A DNA stretch of 64,000 nt from Pontibacillus litoralis JSM 072002 (GTDB taxonomy: Bacteria > Bacillota > Bacilli > Bacillales > BH030062). A program made the position numbers and the translations under genes. Of the stretch, positions 1 through 7,756 are shown one piece after another; position 1 is the first letter of the stretch, and every line of letters begins with the position of its first letter. A model generated the notes under the pieces. The model was not told the origin of the DNA and made no database searches. It was given only the letters and a program-made list of their open reading frames with translations. The DNA lies in assembly GCF_000775615.1 (NCBI RefSeq), contig NZ_AVPG01000010.1, positions 1 through 64,000 on the forward strand, in the 5' to 3' direction.

Positions 1-166
1 ATCCATTTCGTAAATCGTACCCTTGCCCTGTATACTCTTGAACGCTTACATACTTTTCCTTGTTGAAGCGTTCCTCTTTAGACATGAATAACTTCTCCAC
101 TGAACAACCTCCTAGTAATATCGTTAAACTTAAGCTACCAATTAATATTTTCCGTTTATGTACCAC
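1..166 (-). CDS. DUF1672 family lipoprotein, copy 1 (partial, runs off left edge)
   Basis: Only the first 55 codons are in the window; the gene continues to the left. It opens with a GTG start behind AAGGAAGGG and encodes a signal peptide with lipobox LLGGCS (Cys21), followed by the SVQEYTGQGYDLRNG start of the mature domain. Every visible codon is identical to the neighbouring complete copy at 321-1229, because both lie in a perfect direct repeat. It should be a membrane-anchored lipoprotein exposed on the cell surface; the function of the DUF1672 family is not known to me. Sequence beyond the edge would show whether this copy is complete. Confidence 0.8.
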   Translation of the reverse strand, partial: MVHKRKILIGSLSLTILLGGCSVEKLFMSKEERFNKEKYVSVQEYTGQGYDLRNG

Positions 167-212
167 CTAAACACCCTTCCTTTTTCATTTGGAAATTATA
201 TTCATTATTGTA
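1..212. repeat. Perfect direct repeat, left copy (partner 1064-1275)
   Basis: Bases 1-212 are identical to 1064-1275 (offset 1063). The repeat covers the 5' end of the DUF1672 gene, its RBS and the last codons of a small upstream ORF, and diverges at base 213/1276. The left limit is not visible, so the repeat may be longer. Confidence 0.97.
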
Positions 213-302
213 TCTGTCACGATATCTTCAGGCGTGAAAACCAGCTAACTCGACTAATTTAGAGTCTGTAACTTGCGTGTCATTTACTGATACAGAATCC
301 AT
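185..302 (-). pseudogene. Small ORF upstream of DUF1672 copy 1, broken by a +1 frameshift
   Basis: An ATG at 302 sits behind a good GGGAGG site. The frame encodes MDSVSVNDTQVTDSKLVELA then GFHA, and stops at 228-230. One base shift near 235 lets the reading continue as TPEDIVTDTIMNIISK, ending at a TGA (185-187) that lies just before the RBS of the DUF1672 gene. The joined product would be about 38 residues with no membrane segment. The tight spacing suggests it was translationally coupled to the lipoprotein gene. Either the gene is broken, or the 24-residue form is the product, or there is a base error. I do not recognise the protein. Confidence 0.45.
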
Positions 303-320
303 TCTTGTACCTCCCAACTT

Positions 321-1229
321 TTATTTTTTTATAATTTTATTTGGGTTTGAACGCTCTAACGTATTATCTTTACCAGCCGTTGCCGACCCTTTACCAATGC
401 GATTATCATGTAAATAAATAGAATAAGCCCCTGTTGGAATTCCTTCCATTTCTTCAATCGCAGTTACTAATTCGTTAAACGCCTCTTCGTTTGGGTCTAC
501 CTCTTTTTCTGCCATAAACATGTGAATTGTAATTAGTATATTATTAGGATCTACGTTAATTTCATTGAAAATCTCTCGAAACTTTTCTATATTCGTATCT
601 GGATTCTTTAAGTATTGATCTAAAAGGGGATAAAAACTTTTATCGTGCATAGACATATAAAAGTAAGTATTACTAAATCCACCTGCGCCAACGTTTGCCA
701 CTGCTTCTCCTCGCTTACCAACAAGGTTGTATTTGCCCGCAACCTCAGCCAACTTGTTATTCAATTTGGTAAACTCCTCTTCATACACCATGCCATATAT
801 CCCTGTAAAAAGTGCATTTTCTACTTGCCCTTCCTGCGACCATACCTTATCTACCTTCACTTCTTCTGTTGACTTATCAATCGGCACAACGGCAAACGTA
901 TAAAAATGTGGCTCCCCTTTTGACTCCACAAATACAGAAGCTCCGCCTTGAGCACCTACTACGTTGTGTACGATGACGTCTGTTTTATATTCTTCTTTAA
1001 AAAATTTCGTGACTCCCTCGTCTATTTCATCAAGGTGGTCATCCGCAATCTTATCTGTTTTTGATCCATTTCGTAAATCGTACCCTTGCCCTGTATACTC
1101 TTGAACGCTTACATACTTTTCCTTGTTGAAGCGTTCCTCTTTAGACATGAATAACTTCTCCACTGAACAACCTCCTAGTAATATCGTTAAACTTAAGCTA
1201 CCAATTAATATTTTCCGTTTATGTACCAC
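321..1229 (-). CDS. DUF1672 family lipoprotein, copy 2 (complete)
   Basis: This is a 302-residue predicted lipoprotein: GTG start at 1229 behind AAGGAAGGG, signal peptide, and lipobox LLGGCS with Cys21 as lipid anchor. The mature part shows the DUF1672 pattern: VSVQEYTGQGY, then the central GEPHFYTFAVVPI and EGQVENALFTGIYG, and the C-terminal SIYLHDN and KDNTLERSNPNKI. The function of the family is unknown; it occurs in Bacillus and Staphylococcus, often as tandem paralogues. It is followed on the same strand by the small ORF at 302-185 and copy 1. Family assignment is from recalled motif patterns. Confidence 0.85.
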   Translation of the reverse strand: MVHKRKILIGSLSLTILLGGCSVEKLFMSKEERFNKEKYVSVQEYTGQGYDLRNGSKTDKIADDHLDEIDEGVTKFFKEEYKTDVIVHNVVGAQGGASVFVESKGEPHFYTFAVVPIDKSTEEVKVDKVWSQEGQVENALFTGIYGMVYEEEFTKLNNKLAEVAGKYNLVGKRGEAVANVGAGGFSNTYFYMSMHDKSFYPLLDQYLKNPDTNIEKFREIFNEINVDPNNILITIHMFMAEKEVDPNEEAFNELVTAIEEMEGIPTGAYSIYLHDNRIGKGSATAGKDNTLERSNPNKIIKK

Positions 1230-1275
1230 CTAAACACCCTTCCTTTTTCATTTGGAAATTATATTCATTATTGTA
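1064..1275. repeat. Perfect direct repeat, right copy (partner 1-212)
   Basis: Identical over 212 bp to bases 1-212. It carries the first 55 codons and ribosome-binding site of DUF1672 copy 2 and about 28 bp that correspond to the 3' tail of the small ORF. Upstream of 1275 the rest of that small ORF is missing, so the duplication boundary cuts through it. Confidence 0.97.
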
Positions 1276-1482
1276 AAGGTTCTTTTCTGCATTTTACAGA
1301 TGAAATCAACAGAAAGATCGGATATTTCTAAAAATGAGTCTATCGTTACGGGGAAATGGTTGGAGGGGAATAGGGTAAGCTATTTGTACGAAACAAATGA
1401 ACATAACGATACATCAGGTTAGAATCGTTTTCTCTTAACTGGATACGCTATGAAAGATTGCCTTTAGAAAGGAGAAACGTGA
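1230..1482. other. Divergent intergenic region, DUF1672 / amidinohydrolase operon
   Basis: About 250 bp separating the minus-strand lipoprotein gene from the plus-strand operon starting at 1483. It holds the repeat end (to 1275) and an operator-like dyad, ATTTGT at 1382-1387 and ACAAAT at 1393-1398, separated by 5 bp. I could not identify a convincing -35/-10 pair. No further gene is seen. Confidence 0.35.
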
Positions 1483-2427
1483 ATGTATAACCTTCGTCCA
1501 CATTGTCAGTCGGAGATATTCTCTCTTCGTTCTGTTATCGTTAGCCCACCATCTGTAATAGATATTCCAAATCTAAAAGCAGCAAAGGAAGTACAATGGA
1601 ATGAACCTGTTAATCACTCCATCGCACAAGAACAACATAATAACCTCTGTCATGCATTAAGTGAAGAGAATGTACATATTTTACGATATACGGATTATTT
1701 ATGTGAGCCAGATGCCCGTTTAAGTAAGCAATTAATTAATCGTATGTTTGTACGTGACCTTGCTTGTGTAATGAAAGATACAATACTTCCTGGACATGCT
1801 GGGACTTCGATGCGCAAGCCAGAATATGATCACATGCAATCTTTATTGCGAGTATGGTTTTGTGATGAATTTAAAGAAATAGACGTACAAATAAGTCAAG
1901 GTTTAGAGTTTGGCGATTTATTAATATTAAACAGAGATGCCATCTTGATTAATGTTGGAGCTCGTACAAGTGTTCATAGCGTGAAAGCAATTTTAAAACA
2001 GCTATTTGCTATCGGCTTTTCTGAAATTGCCATCATTGATCTACCCCGAACTAGTGAAACGCTCCACCTCGATATGAATTGTAATATTGCCCATGAGGAT
2101 GTAATAGTCGCCAAAAGTTTTTTGCGTTTTTTTCCTATACAAGTTTATACAAATGAAAAGGACTATAATTATTACATGATGGAAGATTATGTACGCCGAC
2201 ATCAATTTGAAGTGTATTGGTTAGAGGTGTATAATACCATACCAGATATTAACTTTCTTAATATTAATCCTGAAACCATTTTATTAAGTACAAAAGCAAA
2301 TCGGAGAATTTTCAATGATCATCCAAAACTGCGAAACAAGAATATTATTCCAGTTGAAGTAGACGAGTTAGAAAAGGGCGGAGGTGGTATTCGTTGTATG
2401 ACGCTGCCGCTTGAAAGGAGAAACTGA
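1483..2427 (+). CDS. Arginine deiminase / amidinotransferase family protein
   Basis: A 314-residue enzyme of the guanidino-group-modifying superfamily (arginine deiminase, DDAH, amidinotransferases), which acts on arginine-like guanidines through a catalytic Cys. The signature residues are all present: Asp92 in FVRD, Glu142 in LEFGD, His195 and Asp197 in HLDMN, and Cys305 in GIRCMTLPL near the C-terminus. It is about 90 residues shorter than classical arginine deiminase, consistent with lacking the helical insertion domain, so plain ArcA function is doubtful. Start: ATG behind AAAGGAGA. It is the first gene of an operon with a LysE exporter (16 bp gap) and a YcgG-type protein. Hydrolysis of arginine or an N-modified arginine is inferred, not shown. 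Confidence 0.8.
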   Translation: MYNLRPHCQSEIFSLRSVIVSPPSVIDIPNLKAAKEVQWNEPVNHSIAQEQHNNLCHALSEENVHILRYTDYLCEPDARLSKQLINRMFVRDLACVMKDTILPGHAGTSMRKPEYDHMQSLLRVWFCDEFKEIDVQISQGLEFGDLLILNRDAILINVGARTSVHSVKAILKQLFAIGFSEIAIIDLPRTSETLHLDMNCNIAHEDVIVAKSFLRFFPIQVYTNEKDYNYYMMEDYVRRHQFEVYWLEVYNTIPDINFLNINPETILLSTKANRRIFNDHPKLRNKNIIPVEVDELEKGGGGIRCMTLPLERRN

Positions 2428-2443
2428 ATTAGGGGGAGAAACG

Positions 2444-3064
2444 GTGGGAGCATTTTTTAGTTATATTGTATTAGGTTTATCATTGTCTGCTCCAATTGGT
2501 CCAATTAATGCCGCTCAATTAGACAAAGGAATAAAGCATGGATTTGGGAGTGCATGGCTTGTAGGAATTGGGGCAATGATAGCTGATATTTGTTTTATGT
2601 TCCTCATTTATTTTGGACTAGCTCAATTTATTAACATTCCGATTGTAAAAGTATTTCTTTGGTTATTTGGCGGATTTATCCTCCTATATACAGGGATAGA
2701 TAGTATCATTCATGCGGGAAAAGAAATTCAAGAAACACAGCCGAGTACATCCTATAAGAAATCTTTTCTAACTGGGTTTCTTATGGCTTTGTCGAATCCA
2801 TTAAACATTATATTTTGGCTTGGGATTTATGGTTCCATTTTGGCAAACACGATGGCACAGTATAGCATGGGAACATTACTCTTTTATAGCAGTGGAATTT
2901 TTGTTGGAATTTTAATTTGGGATGCTGTTATGGCTTATGTAGCTAGCACGGTTGGAAAATGGGACAATCAACGACTGTTAAAGACCATTTCCCTCATCGC
3001 AGGTGTCGTTTTGGTTGGCTTCGGTATTTACTTTACATCGCAAGCTGCTCAAATAATTCTTTAA
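2444..3064 (+). CDS. LysE/RhtB family amino-acid exporter (YcgF-like)
   Basis: A 206-residue integral membrane protein with about six hydrophobic helices and the LysE-family N-terminal motif LSAPIGPINAAQL. It also carries the central NPLNIIFWLGIYGSI segment. Members export amino acids or derivatives, usually driven by the proton gradient. I place the start at the GTG at 2444 behind AGGGGGAG (2431-2438); an upstream TTG at 2411 in the same frame would overlap the preceding gene and has a poorer site. The gene sits between the deiminase-family enzyme and the YcgG homologue. B. subtilis has an adjacent ycgF-ycgG pair of the same two families, so the exporter probably exports the product of the operon. 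The substrate is unknown. Confidence 0.85.
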   Translation: MGAFFSYIVLGLSLSAPIGPINAAQLDKGIKHGFGSAWLVGIGAMIADICFMFLIYFGLAQFINIPIVKVFLWLFGGFILLYTGIDSIIHAGKEIQETQPSTSYKKSFLTGFLMALSNPLNIIFWLGIYGSILANTMAQYSMGTLLFYSSGIFVGILIWDAVMAYVASTVGKWDNQRLLKTISLIAGVVLVGFGIYFTSQAAQIIL

Positions 3065-3129
3065 CGTATGGACAGTCACCTAATTAAGCTCCTTTTTATA
3101 TGTTAATAGCATATAAGGAGGAATCGGTT

Positions 3130-3894
3130 ATGTCGCTTTTGTATCAAAAGAGTTGGATTGAACACAACCTCTCTTCGTTAAAACCTTGGAAGCGAAAGGC
3201 ATTTACTAGTTTTACAGATATGATCAATGACGCAAACAATTCGTATCCATGTGTTCTAGGACGTCAAGGTTTTAATAATAATGAACTACGGTTTTGTTTT
3301 GCGAATGACCCAAGAGAAGCACATACGCATAAAGAGCTTGCCCAATCCTTAAAAGAATATAGTAAGGTTTCAAGAAGTACTGGCCAATACGCATCACTTG
3401 TTTTACTATTCAATACGTATGATAAAGATTTCTCTCACTATACAGTAGCCGATTACGAACAATTATTTTGGAAGGTGTTGAATGGAATTTCGGCAAATGA
3501 TGAAATGGAGTGGCCAGCTTCTATACCTGAAGACCCAAAGCATCATAAATGGGAATTTTGTTTTCATGGTGAACCTTATTTCGCTTTTTGTGCTACTCCC
3601 ACTCATTTCACTAGAGCGAGTCGTTACGCACCTACGTTTCTCATCGCACTGCAACCAAGGTGGGTTTTCGAAAATATTAATGATCATACATCTTTTGGTA
3701 GGAAAATTAAACATGTCATTCGTAAACGTTTAAATGCATATGATAAAATTCCCATCCATCCATCCTTAAAATGGTACGGTCAAGAAGACAATTACGAATG
3801 GCAGCAATATTTTTTAAGAGATGATGATTCTATCCCTTCTACATGTCCCTTCTCTAAAAGTCAGCAAAATAATGAGAATGTAAAAAACAGCTAA
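3130..3894 (+). CDS. YqcI/YcgG family protein, putative haem-dependent N-hydroxylase
   Basis: A 254-residue soluble protein with the hallmarks of the YqcI/YcgG family: an N-terminal YPCVLGRQGF segment (Pro40-Cys41) followed by LRFCF, a central NDEMEWPASIPEDPKHHKWEF block, and a C-terminal YFLRDDDSIPSTCPF. Characterised family members (GntA in guanitoxin and AglA in argolaphos biosynthesis, as I recall) are haem enzymes that hydroxylate guanidino or amino nitrogens, often of arginine derivatives. The start at 3130 has AAGGAGG at 3115-3121; an upstream in-frame ATG at 3100 lacks one. The combination with an arginine-deiminase-family enzyme and an exporter points to a small N-hydroxylated metabolite. 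The reaction here is inferred. Confidence 0.8.
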   Translation: MSLLYQKSWIEHNLSSLKPWKRKAFTSFTDMINDANNSYPCVLGRQGFNNNELRFCFANDPREAHTHKELAQSLKEYSKVSRSTGQYASLVLLFNTYDKDFSHYTVADYEQLFWKVLNGISANDEMEWPASIPEDPKHHKWEFCFHGEPYFAFCATPTHFTRASRYAPTFLIALQPRWVFENINDHTSFGRKIKHVIRKRLNAYDKIPIHPSLKWYGQEDNYEWQQYFLRDDDSIPSTCPFSKSQQNNENVKNS

Positions 3895-3912
3895 CTTTAA
3901 AAAATTAGCTGT
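3886..3912. terminator. Hairpin terminator shared by ycgG-like gene and the 60-aa gene
   Basis: CAGCTAA (3888-3894) pairs with TTAGCTG (3905-3911) and includes the ycgG-like stop codon. A run of six T on the minus strand follows, so it is an intrinsic terminator for the minus-strand gene at 3925-4107 and a hairpin end for the plus-strand operon. Confidence 0.7.
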
Positions 3913-3924
3913 CATACGTACTAC

Positions 3925-4107
3925 CTATTGATATTTCGTAATATCTAGCGGAATGGTGCTATTTTTATTATAGTATTGCGCTAACAACTCTAAATCAGAC
4001 GAATGCACCTCTTGCTTTCCATCTCGTTCGGGGTGCATACTTTGATCAAATTCTTGAACATCCATTGAAAAGGATTGTGTCACTTTATTCCACTTTTTAT
4101 TTACCAT
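3925..4107 (-). CDS. Small hypothetical protein (60 aa)
   Basis: A 60-residue, soluble-looking protein (MVNKKWNKVTQ... ending ITKYQ), with a clear AAAGGGGG site upstream of the ATG and its own terminator downstream, so it is probably expressed. No signal peptide, membrane segment or known motif. Its C-terminal SSDLELLAQYY resembles SSEGQLLARYY in the unrelated 59-aa gene at 11649-11828, which may be a shared short motif or chance. Function unknown; a small sporulation or stress protein is only a guess. Confidence 0.6.
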   Translation of the reverse strand: MVNKKWNKVTQSFSMDVQEFDQSMHPERDGKQEVHSSDLELLAQYYNKNSTIPLDITKYQ

Positions 4108-4445
4108 TAATATACCCCCTTTATGTTAGTTATAGTTTTTCCTATTCACTTTTCTTTACTCATGAAGAAAAATAATTTGCTTTTTAATTATTATGATGTT
4201 AGTATTAAATATTGTTAAACGCATTACAGTTTAACCATTTAAGAAGTTCCCATTACAATTTACGGAAAATCATCTGGCAACTGTGAAAGCTTCCATGCAA
4301 GCACCTTATTTACACTGGCGCGATCGAGGAGTCGCAAGGACGAATGAGAGGTAGGGCTTTCGTTATTTAAGTTTTTTAGTAGCACAGTGATTATTCCGCG
4401 GCAAAATATAAAGATTTGAAGTAAACGTTATGAGAATGTATATAT
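4108..4445. other. Intergenic region without a recognisable gene
   Basis: AT-rich spacer between the 60-aa gene and the symporter terminator. A more G+C-rich island at about 4290-4400 holds a short open stretch (ATG at 4294, about 19 codons) that reads like a decayed fragment. I see no good RBS and no known RNA fold. Confidence 0.3.
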
Positions 4446-4478
4446 AAAGGGAGATGCTATCGGTAAGCATCTCCCTTT
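4446..4478 (-). terminator. Terminator of the dicarboxylate/amino-acid symporter gene
   Basis: AAAGGGAGATGCT (from 4446) pairs with AGCATCTCCCTTT (4466-4478), a strong 13-bp stem with a 7-nt loop. It lies about 50 bp past the end of the minus-strand symporter gene. T-rich flanks on both sides mean it could act on either strand. Confidence 0.75.
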
Positions 4479-4530
4479 TCCAATTTACGTAAAGCACACC
4501 CCCGTCATGGAACGAAGGTGTTCTTCTTTA

Positions 4531-5721
4531 CTATGCAGGTAACGATTCTTCTTGTTCTTGCTCCATCTTCTTACCTGATATTTTATCCACTATTATCGCT
4601 AAAGCTCCATCACCAGTTACATTCGTAGCTGTTCCAAAACTATCTTGAGCTAAATACAGTGCAATCATTAGTGATGTCATCGTTTCACTAAATCCAAGCA
4701 TTGATTGCATCAATCCTAGTGCAGCCATTACAGCTCCTCCTGGTACTCCTGGTGCAGCAATCATCGTTACTCCTAATGCTAAGATGAATGGAAGCATTGT
4801 ACTGAATGAAGCATCCATTCCATTGATAAACATGACAGCCATCGCACAGCTTACAAGTGTTATAGCACTTCCTGACAAATGAATATTTGCACAAAGTGGA
4901 ATAACGAAATCGGCTACTTTTTCACGGACTTTATTCTTCTTCGTTTGACGTAAAGTAACCGGTATAGATGATGCAGATGATTGAGTTCCTAAAGCTGTAA
5001 AGTATGCAGGTACCATTGTCTTTAATAATTGAAAGACATTTGCTCGTGAAACTGCTGCTGCTACAGAGTACTGCAAGGTTAACATTACTAAATGCAAAAT
5101 AATGATAAGCGCAAACACTTTAATAAATGTAGACATAATCGTCGCTACTTGACCGCCGTATGTCATATTCGCAAATACTCCCATAATATGAACGGGTAGT
5201 AAGGGGATAATTACGTAATGAATCACTTTCTCAATAATAGCTCGAAAATCTTCCATTCCTTTTTGTAATGTTTCGCCTTGAATTGCCGCTAAGCCTAAAC
5301 CAAGAACAAATGCAAGAATAAGTGCTGTTGTAACACTCATAATTGGCGGCATATCAAAAAGGAATAATGGACTTTGAAGAAATTCTTCAGGGTTATCAAT
5401 CGAACCATTTCCATTAACTCCAGATAACATAACCGGGAACATTGTAGTCGCTGTAAAGAAAGCTAACATTCCCGCAAAAATAGTGGATCCATATGCGAAT
5501 GCAGTAGTAATACCTACCATTTTCCCTGCACCTTTACCTAATTCACCAATTCCCGGAGCAATAAATGCAAGAATAATAAGTGGAATAATAAAGTTTAAAA
5601 AATTGCCGAAGATGCCGTTAAATGTTGCTAAAAACGAAATCCACCATTCATTCAATATAAGTCCTGCTCCTATACCTAATAAAATGGCAGCTATTAATCG
5701 TGGTAATAAGCCAAATCTCAT
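4531..5721 (-). CDS. Dicarboxylate/amino acid:cation symporter (DAACS family)
   Basis: A 396-residue membrane protein of the DctA/GltP family, which imports glutamate, aspartate or C4-dicarboxylates with Na+ or H+. Visible signatures are the serine-rich re-entrant loop near TQSSASSIPVT, the conserved HLSGSAITLV helix, the second hairpin loop AAPGVPGGAV, and the DSFGTATNVTGDGALAI segment that holds substrate- and sodium-binding residues. Length is slightly short but normal for the family. The ATG has GGAGGACAAG upstream. It is monocistronic and flanked by terminators. The exact substrate cannot be told from sequence. Confidence 0.88.
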   Translation of the reverse strand: MRFGLLPRLIAAILLGIGAGLILNEWWISFLATFNGIFGNFLNFIIPLIILAFIAPGIGELGKGAGKMVGITTAFAYGSTIFAGMLAFFTATTMFPVMLSGVNGNGSIDNPEEFLQSPLFLFDMPPIMSVTTALILAFVLGLGLAAIQGETLQKGMEDFRAIIEKVIHYVIIPLLPVHIMGVFANMTYGGQVATIMSTFIKVFALIIILHLVMLTLQYSVAAAVSRANVFQLLKTMVPAYFTALGTQSSASSIPVTLRQTKKNKVREKVADFVIPLCANIHLSGSAITLVSCAMAVMFINGMDASFSTMLPFILALGVTMIAAPGVPGGAVMAALGLMQSMLGFSETMTSLMIALYLAQDSFGTATNVTGDGALAIIVDKISGKKMEQEQEESLPA

Positions 5722-5839
5722 CTCACTTGTCCTCCTCTAATGAACAACCGTTTTTTTATGATGGATACTAGTATATATCTACTTTCCTTTTTTGTTAAGA
5801 GGTTTTTTTGATTTTTAAATTTTCTAATAATTAATAGGC

Positions 5840-5870
5840 AAAAAAACAGGTCTAGAAATGTTCCAGAACC
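5840..5870 (-). terminator. Terminator of ddl
   Basis: On the minus strand GGTTCTGGAA pairs with TTCTAGACC (one bulge, one wobble), followed by CTG and a run of T. It lies about 20 bp past the ddl stop codon. Confidence 0.6.
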
Positions 5871-5888
5871 CGCTTTTTATTCGAATAT

Positions 5889-6986
5889 CTATTCTCTTGT
5901 ACTTTTCATTTCATTGTCTCGGTCATGACGCTCAATAGCAAGATCAATTAACTGATCAATTAATTGAGAATAAGCAATACCTGTCGCTTCCCAAAGTTTC
6001 GGATACATACTTATCTTCGTAAATCCAGGTAACGTGTTCACTTCATTCACTATGACTTCTCCGTTCGCTTTTAAGAAGACATCCACGCGTGATAAGCCTT
6101 CACATTCAAGTGCTTGAAACACTTCAACAGCGACTTGACGTATCCGATCAGATGTTGCCTCATCTATGATAGCTGGAATATCTAATGAAGCGCCATTTTC
6201 GTCAATGTACTTCGTTTCGTATGAATAAAAGTCATTATCTGCACGTATTTCTCCTAATACAGATGCTTTTGGGCTTTCATTCCCTAATACTGCACATTCT
6301 ATTTCACGGCCTTCAATACCTTCTTCAATAATGATCTTCGTATCAAATTGAAAAGCATCTTCAACAGCTTTCTTGAAATCCTCTTTGCTTTGCACTTTAC
6401 TTACTCCAACTGAAGAGCCTTGATTCGCAGGCTTCACGAAACAAGGTAACCCTAACTGCTGTTCTACTTCTTCGAAAGAAATGGTATCTTTCTGATGTCT
6501 TTTAAACGTAATCCAGTTGGCTACACCAATGCCTGCATCTCGTAATAATCGTTTTGCTATATCTTTATCCATACAAACGGCAGAACCAAGCACATTTGTT
6601 CCTACATAAGGTAGATTGGCAATACGAAGCATCCCTTGAATACTGCCATCTTCGCCTAACGTTCCGTGTAAAATTGGAAAAACAACATCTAATTGTGGTA
6701 AAACCACCTCTTCTGATTGAGTCCGAATTTGTTTCTCAGATGATCCAGGAATAACTGAAATAACTGCATTCGACGGATTCAAAGCTATCATTTTAGGATC
6801 TTCAGCATGAAGTAAGTATTGTGATTCATCATGAAGATGCCAATTCCCCTCTTTATCTATTCCAATTAAAACGACATTATACTTTGTTTTGTCTATTGCA
6901 TCTACAATATTTTTGGCAGATTGTAAAGAAACCTCATGTTCTGAAGATTTACCACCAAAAATAATTCCTACTGTCTTTTTCGTCAT
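5889..6986 (-). CDS. ddl: D-alanine--D-alanine ligase
   Basis: A 365-residue ATP-grasp ligase that joins two D-alanines for the peptidoglycan precursor in the cytoplasm. The N-terminus IIFGGKSSEHEVSL is diagnostic. Also visible are HGTLGEDGSIQGML, the ATP-binding FVKPANQGSSVGV stretch, EIECAVLGN and the C-terminal VNEVNTLPGFT with metal ligands. The length fits the longer DdlA/Van-type branch. The ATG follows AAGGGAGACGG. It is transcribed alone from its own promoter, next to the lia envelope-stress operon. No residue I can see indicates D-Ala-D-Lac specificity. Confidence 0.95.
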   Translation of the reverse strand: MTKKTVGIIFGGKSSEHEVSLQSAKNIVDAIDKTKYNVVLIGIDKEGNWHLHDESQYLLHAEDPKMIALNPSNAVISVIPGSSEKQIRTQSEEVVLPQLDVVFPILHGTLGEDGSIQGMLRIANLPYVGTNVLGSAVCMDKDIAKRLLRDAGIGVANWITFKRHQKDTISFEEVEQQLGLPCFVKPANQGSSVGVSKVQSKEDFKKAVEDAFQFDTKIIIEEGIEGREIECAVLGNESPKASVLGEIRADNDFYSYETKYIDENGASLDIPAIIDEATSDRIRQVAVEVFQALECEGLSRVDVFLKANGEVIVNEVNTLPGFTKISMYPKLWEATGIAYSQLIDQLIDLAIERHDRDNEMKSTRE

Positions 6987-7058
6987 GTCCGTCTCCCTTC
7001 TTGTAACACAATAAACCTTATTACAAAATGTACTCTACAAAATATTACTAGAAATTAT

Positions 7059-7087
7059 ATTATACCTTTCTAATCAAGTTCGGGCAA
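7059..7087 (-). promoter_or_regulatory. Probable sigma-A promoter of ddl
   Basis: On the minus strand TTGCCC (7087-7082) and a perfect TATAAT (7064-7059) are separated by 17 bp, about 70 nt upstream of the ddl start. Confidence 0.55.
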
Positions 7088-7123
7088 AGGTACAAATGCA
7101 CGAAACTAGTAACAACTTATGTC

Positions 7124-7756
7124 TTACTTTACTAAATCGTGCTTAAAAGCGTATATGACAGCTTGTGTACGGTCTTGGACTTCTAATTTTCCAAGAATGT
7201 TACTAACATGTACTTTAACGGTTTTCAAAGCGATAAATAGCTGATCTGCGATTTCTTGGTTACTCTTCCCCTCTGCCATCAATAACAATACCTCTTGTTC
7301 CCGCACCGTCAATTGTTCATGTAGCGGTTGATGTGATGGCTTTCGCATTTTATTCATAATTTTACCCGTTACTTCCGGTTCTAATATCGATTGTCCTTCA
7401 TAAGTAGCACGAATGGCATTGGCTATTTCTTCAGCTTTTGATGTTTTTAACATATAGCTTGTTGCTCCAGCTTCAAGGGCTGGATATACTTTATCATCGT
7501 CTAAAAAACTAGTAACGATAATAATTCTCGCCTGTGGCCATACGTTGATAATACGTTTCGTTGCTTCAATACCATCCATTTCATTCATCACTAAATCCAT
7601 TAAAATCACATCAGGCTTGTATTGTAGAGCAAGTTCGATAGCATCATGGCCATTACTTGCCTCCGCAACCACTTCAATATCTGATTGAGCAGATAAGTAA
7701 GCAGACACGCCTATTCGTACCATTTCGTGATCATCAGCAAATAACACGCTAATCAT
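7124..7756 (-). CDS. liaR: LiaR-type response regulator (NarL/FixJ family)
   Basis: A 210-residue response regulator with an N-terminal receiver domain (phospho-acceptor Asp54 in ILMDLVMNE, acidic pair Asp8-Asp9, signature Lys in MLKTSKAE) and a C-terminal LuxR-type helix-turn-helix (about 146-205, LTVREQEVLLLMAEG). It is the partner of the histidine kinase encoded just upstream, with an 8-bp overlap. LiaR/VraR proteins respond to lipid-II-cycle antibiotics by activating their own operon. It is the last gene of the operon; no clear terminator is seen downstream. Confidence 0.9.
   Translation of the reverse strand: MISVLFADDHEMVRIGVSAYLSAQSDIEVVAEASNGHDAIELALQYKPDVILMDLVMNEMDGIEATKRIINVWPQARIIIVTSFLDDDKVYPALEAGATSYMLKTSKAEEIANAIRATYEGQSILEPEVTGKIMNKMRKPSHQPLHEQLTVREQEVLLLMAEGKSNQEIADQLFIALKTVKVHVSNILGKLEVQDRTQAVIYAFKHDLVK

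Noticed and set aside
645-872. Plus-strand open frame of 75 codons opposite the DUF1672 lipoprotein gene
   Set aside because: It lies fully within the opposite strand of a well-supported gene, has no convincing RBS and no domain.
1483-2427. Calling this gene arcA (catabolic arginine deiminase)
   Set aside because: No arcB, arcC or arcD neighbours, the protein is about 90 residues short, and its operon partners point to another pathway.
2411-2443. Upstream TTG start for the LysE-type exporter
   Set aside because: It would overlap the preceding gene and lacks an RBS; the GTG at 2444 is behind AGGGGGAG.
5483-5740. Plus-strand open frame of 85 codons inside the symporter gene region
   Set aside because: Shadow frame antisense to the symporter start, without RBS or known motif.
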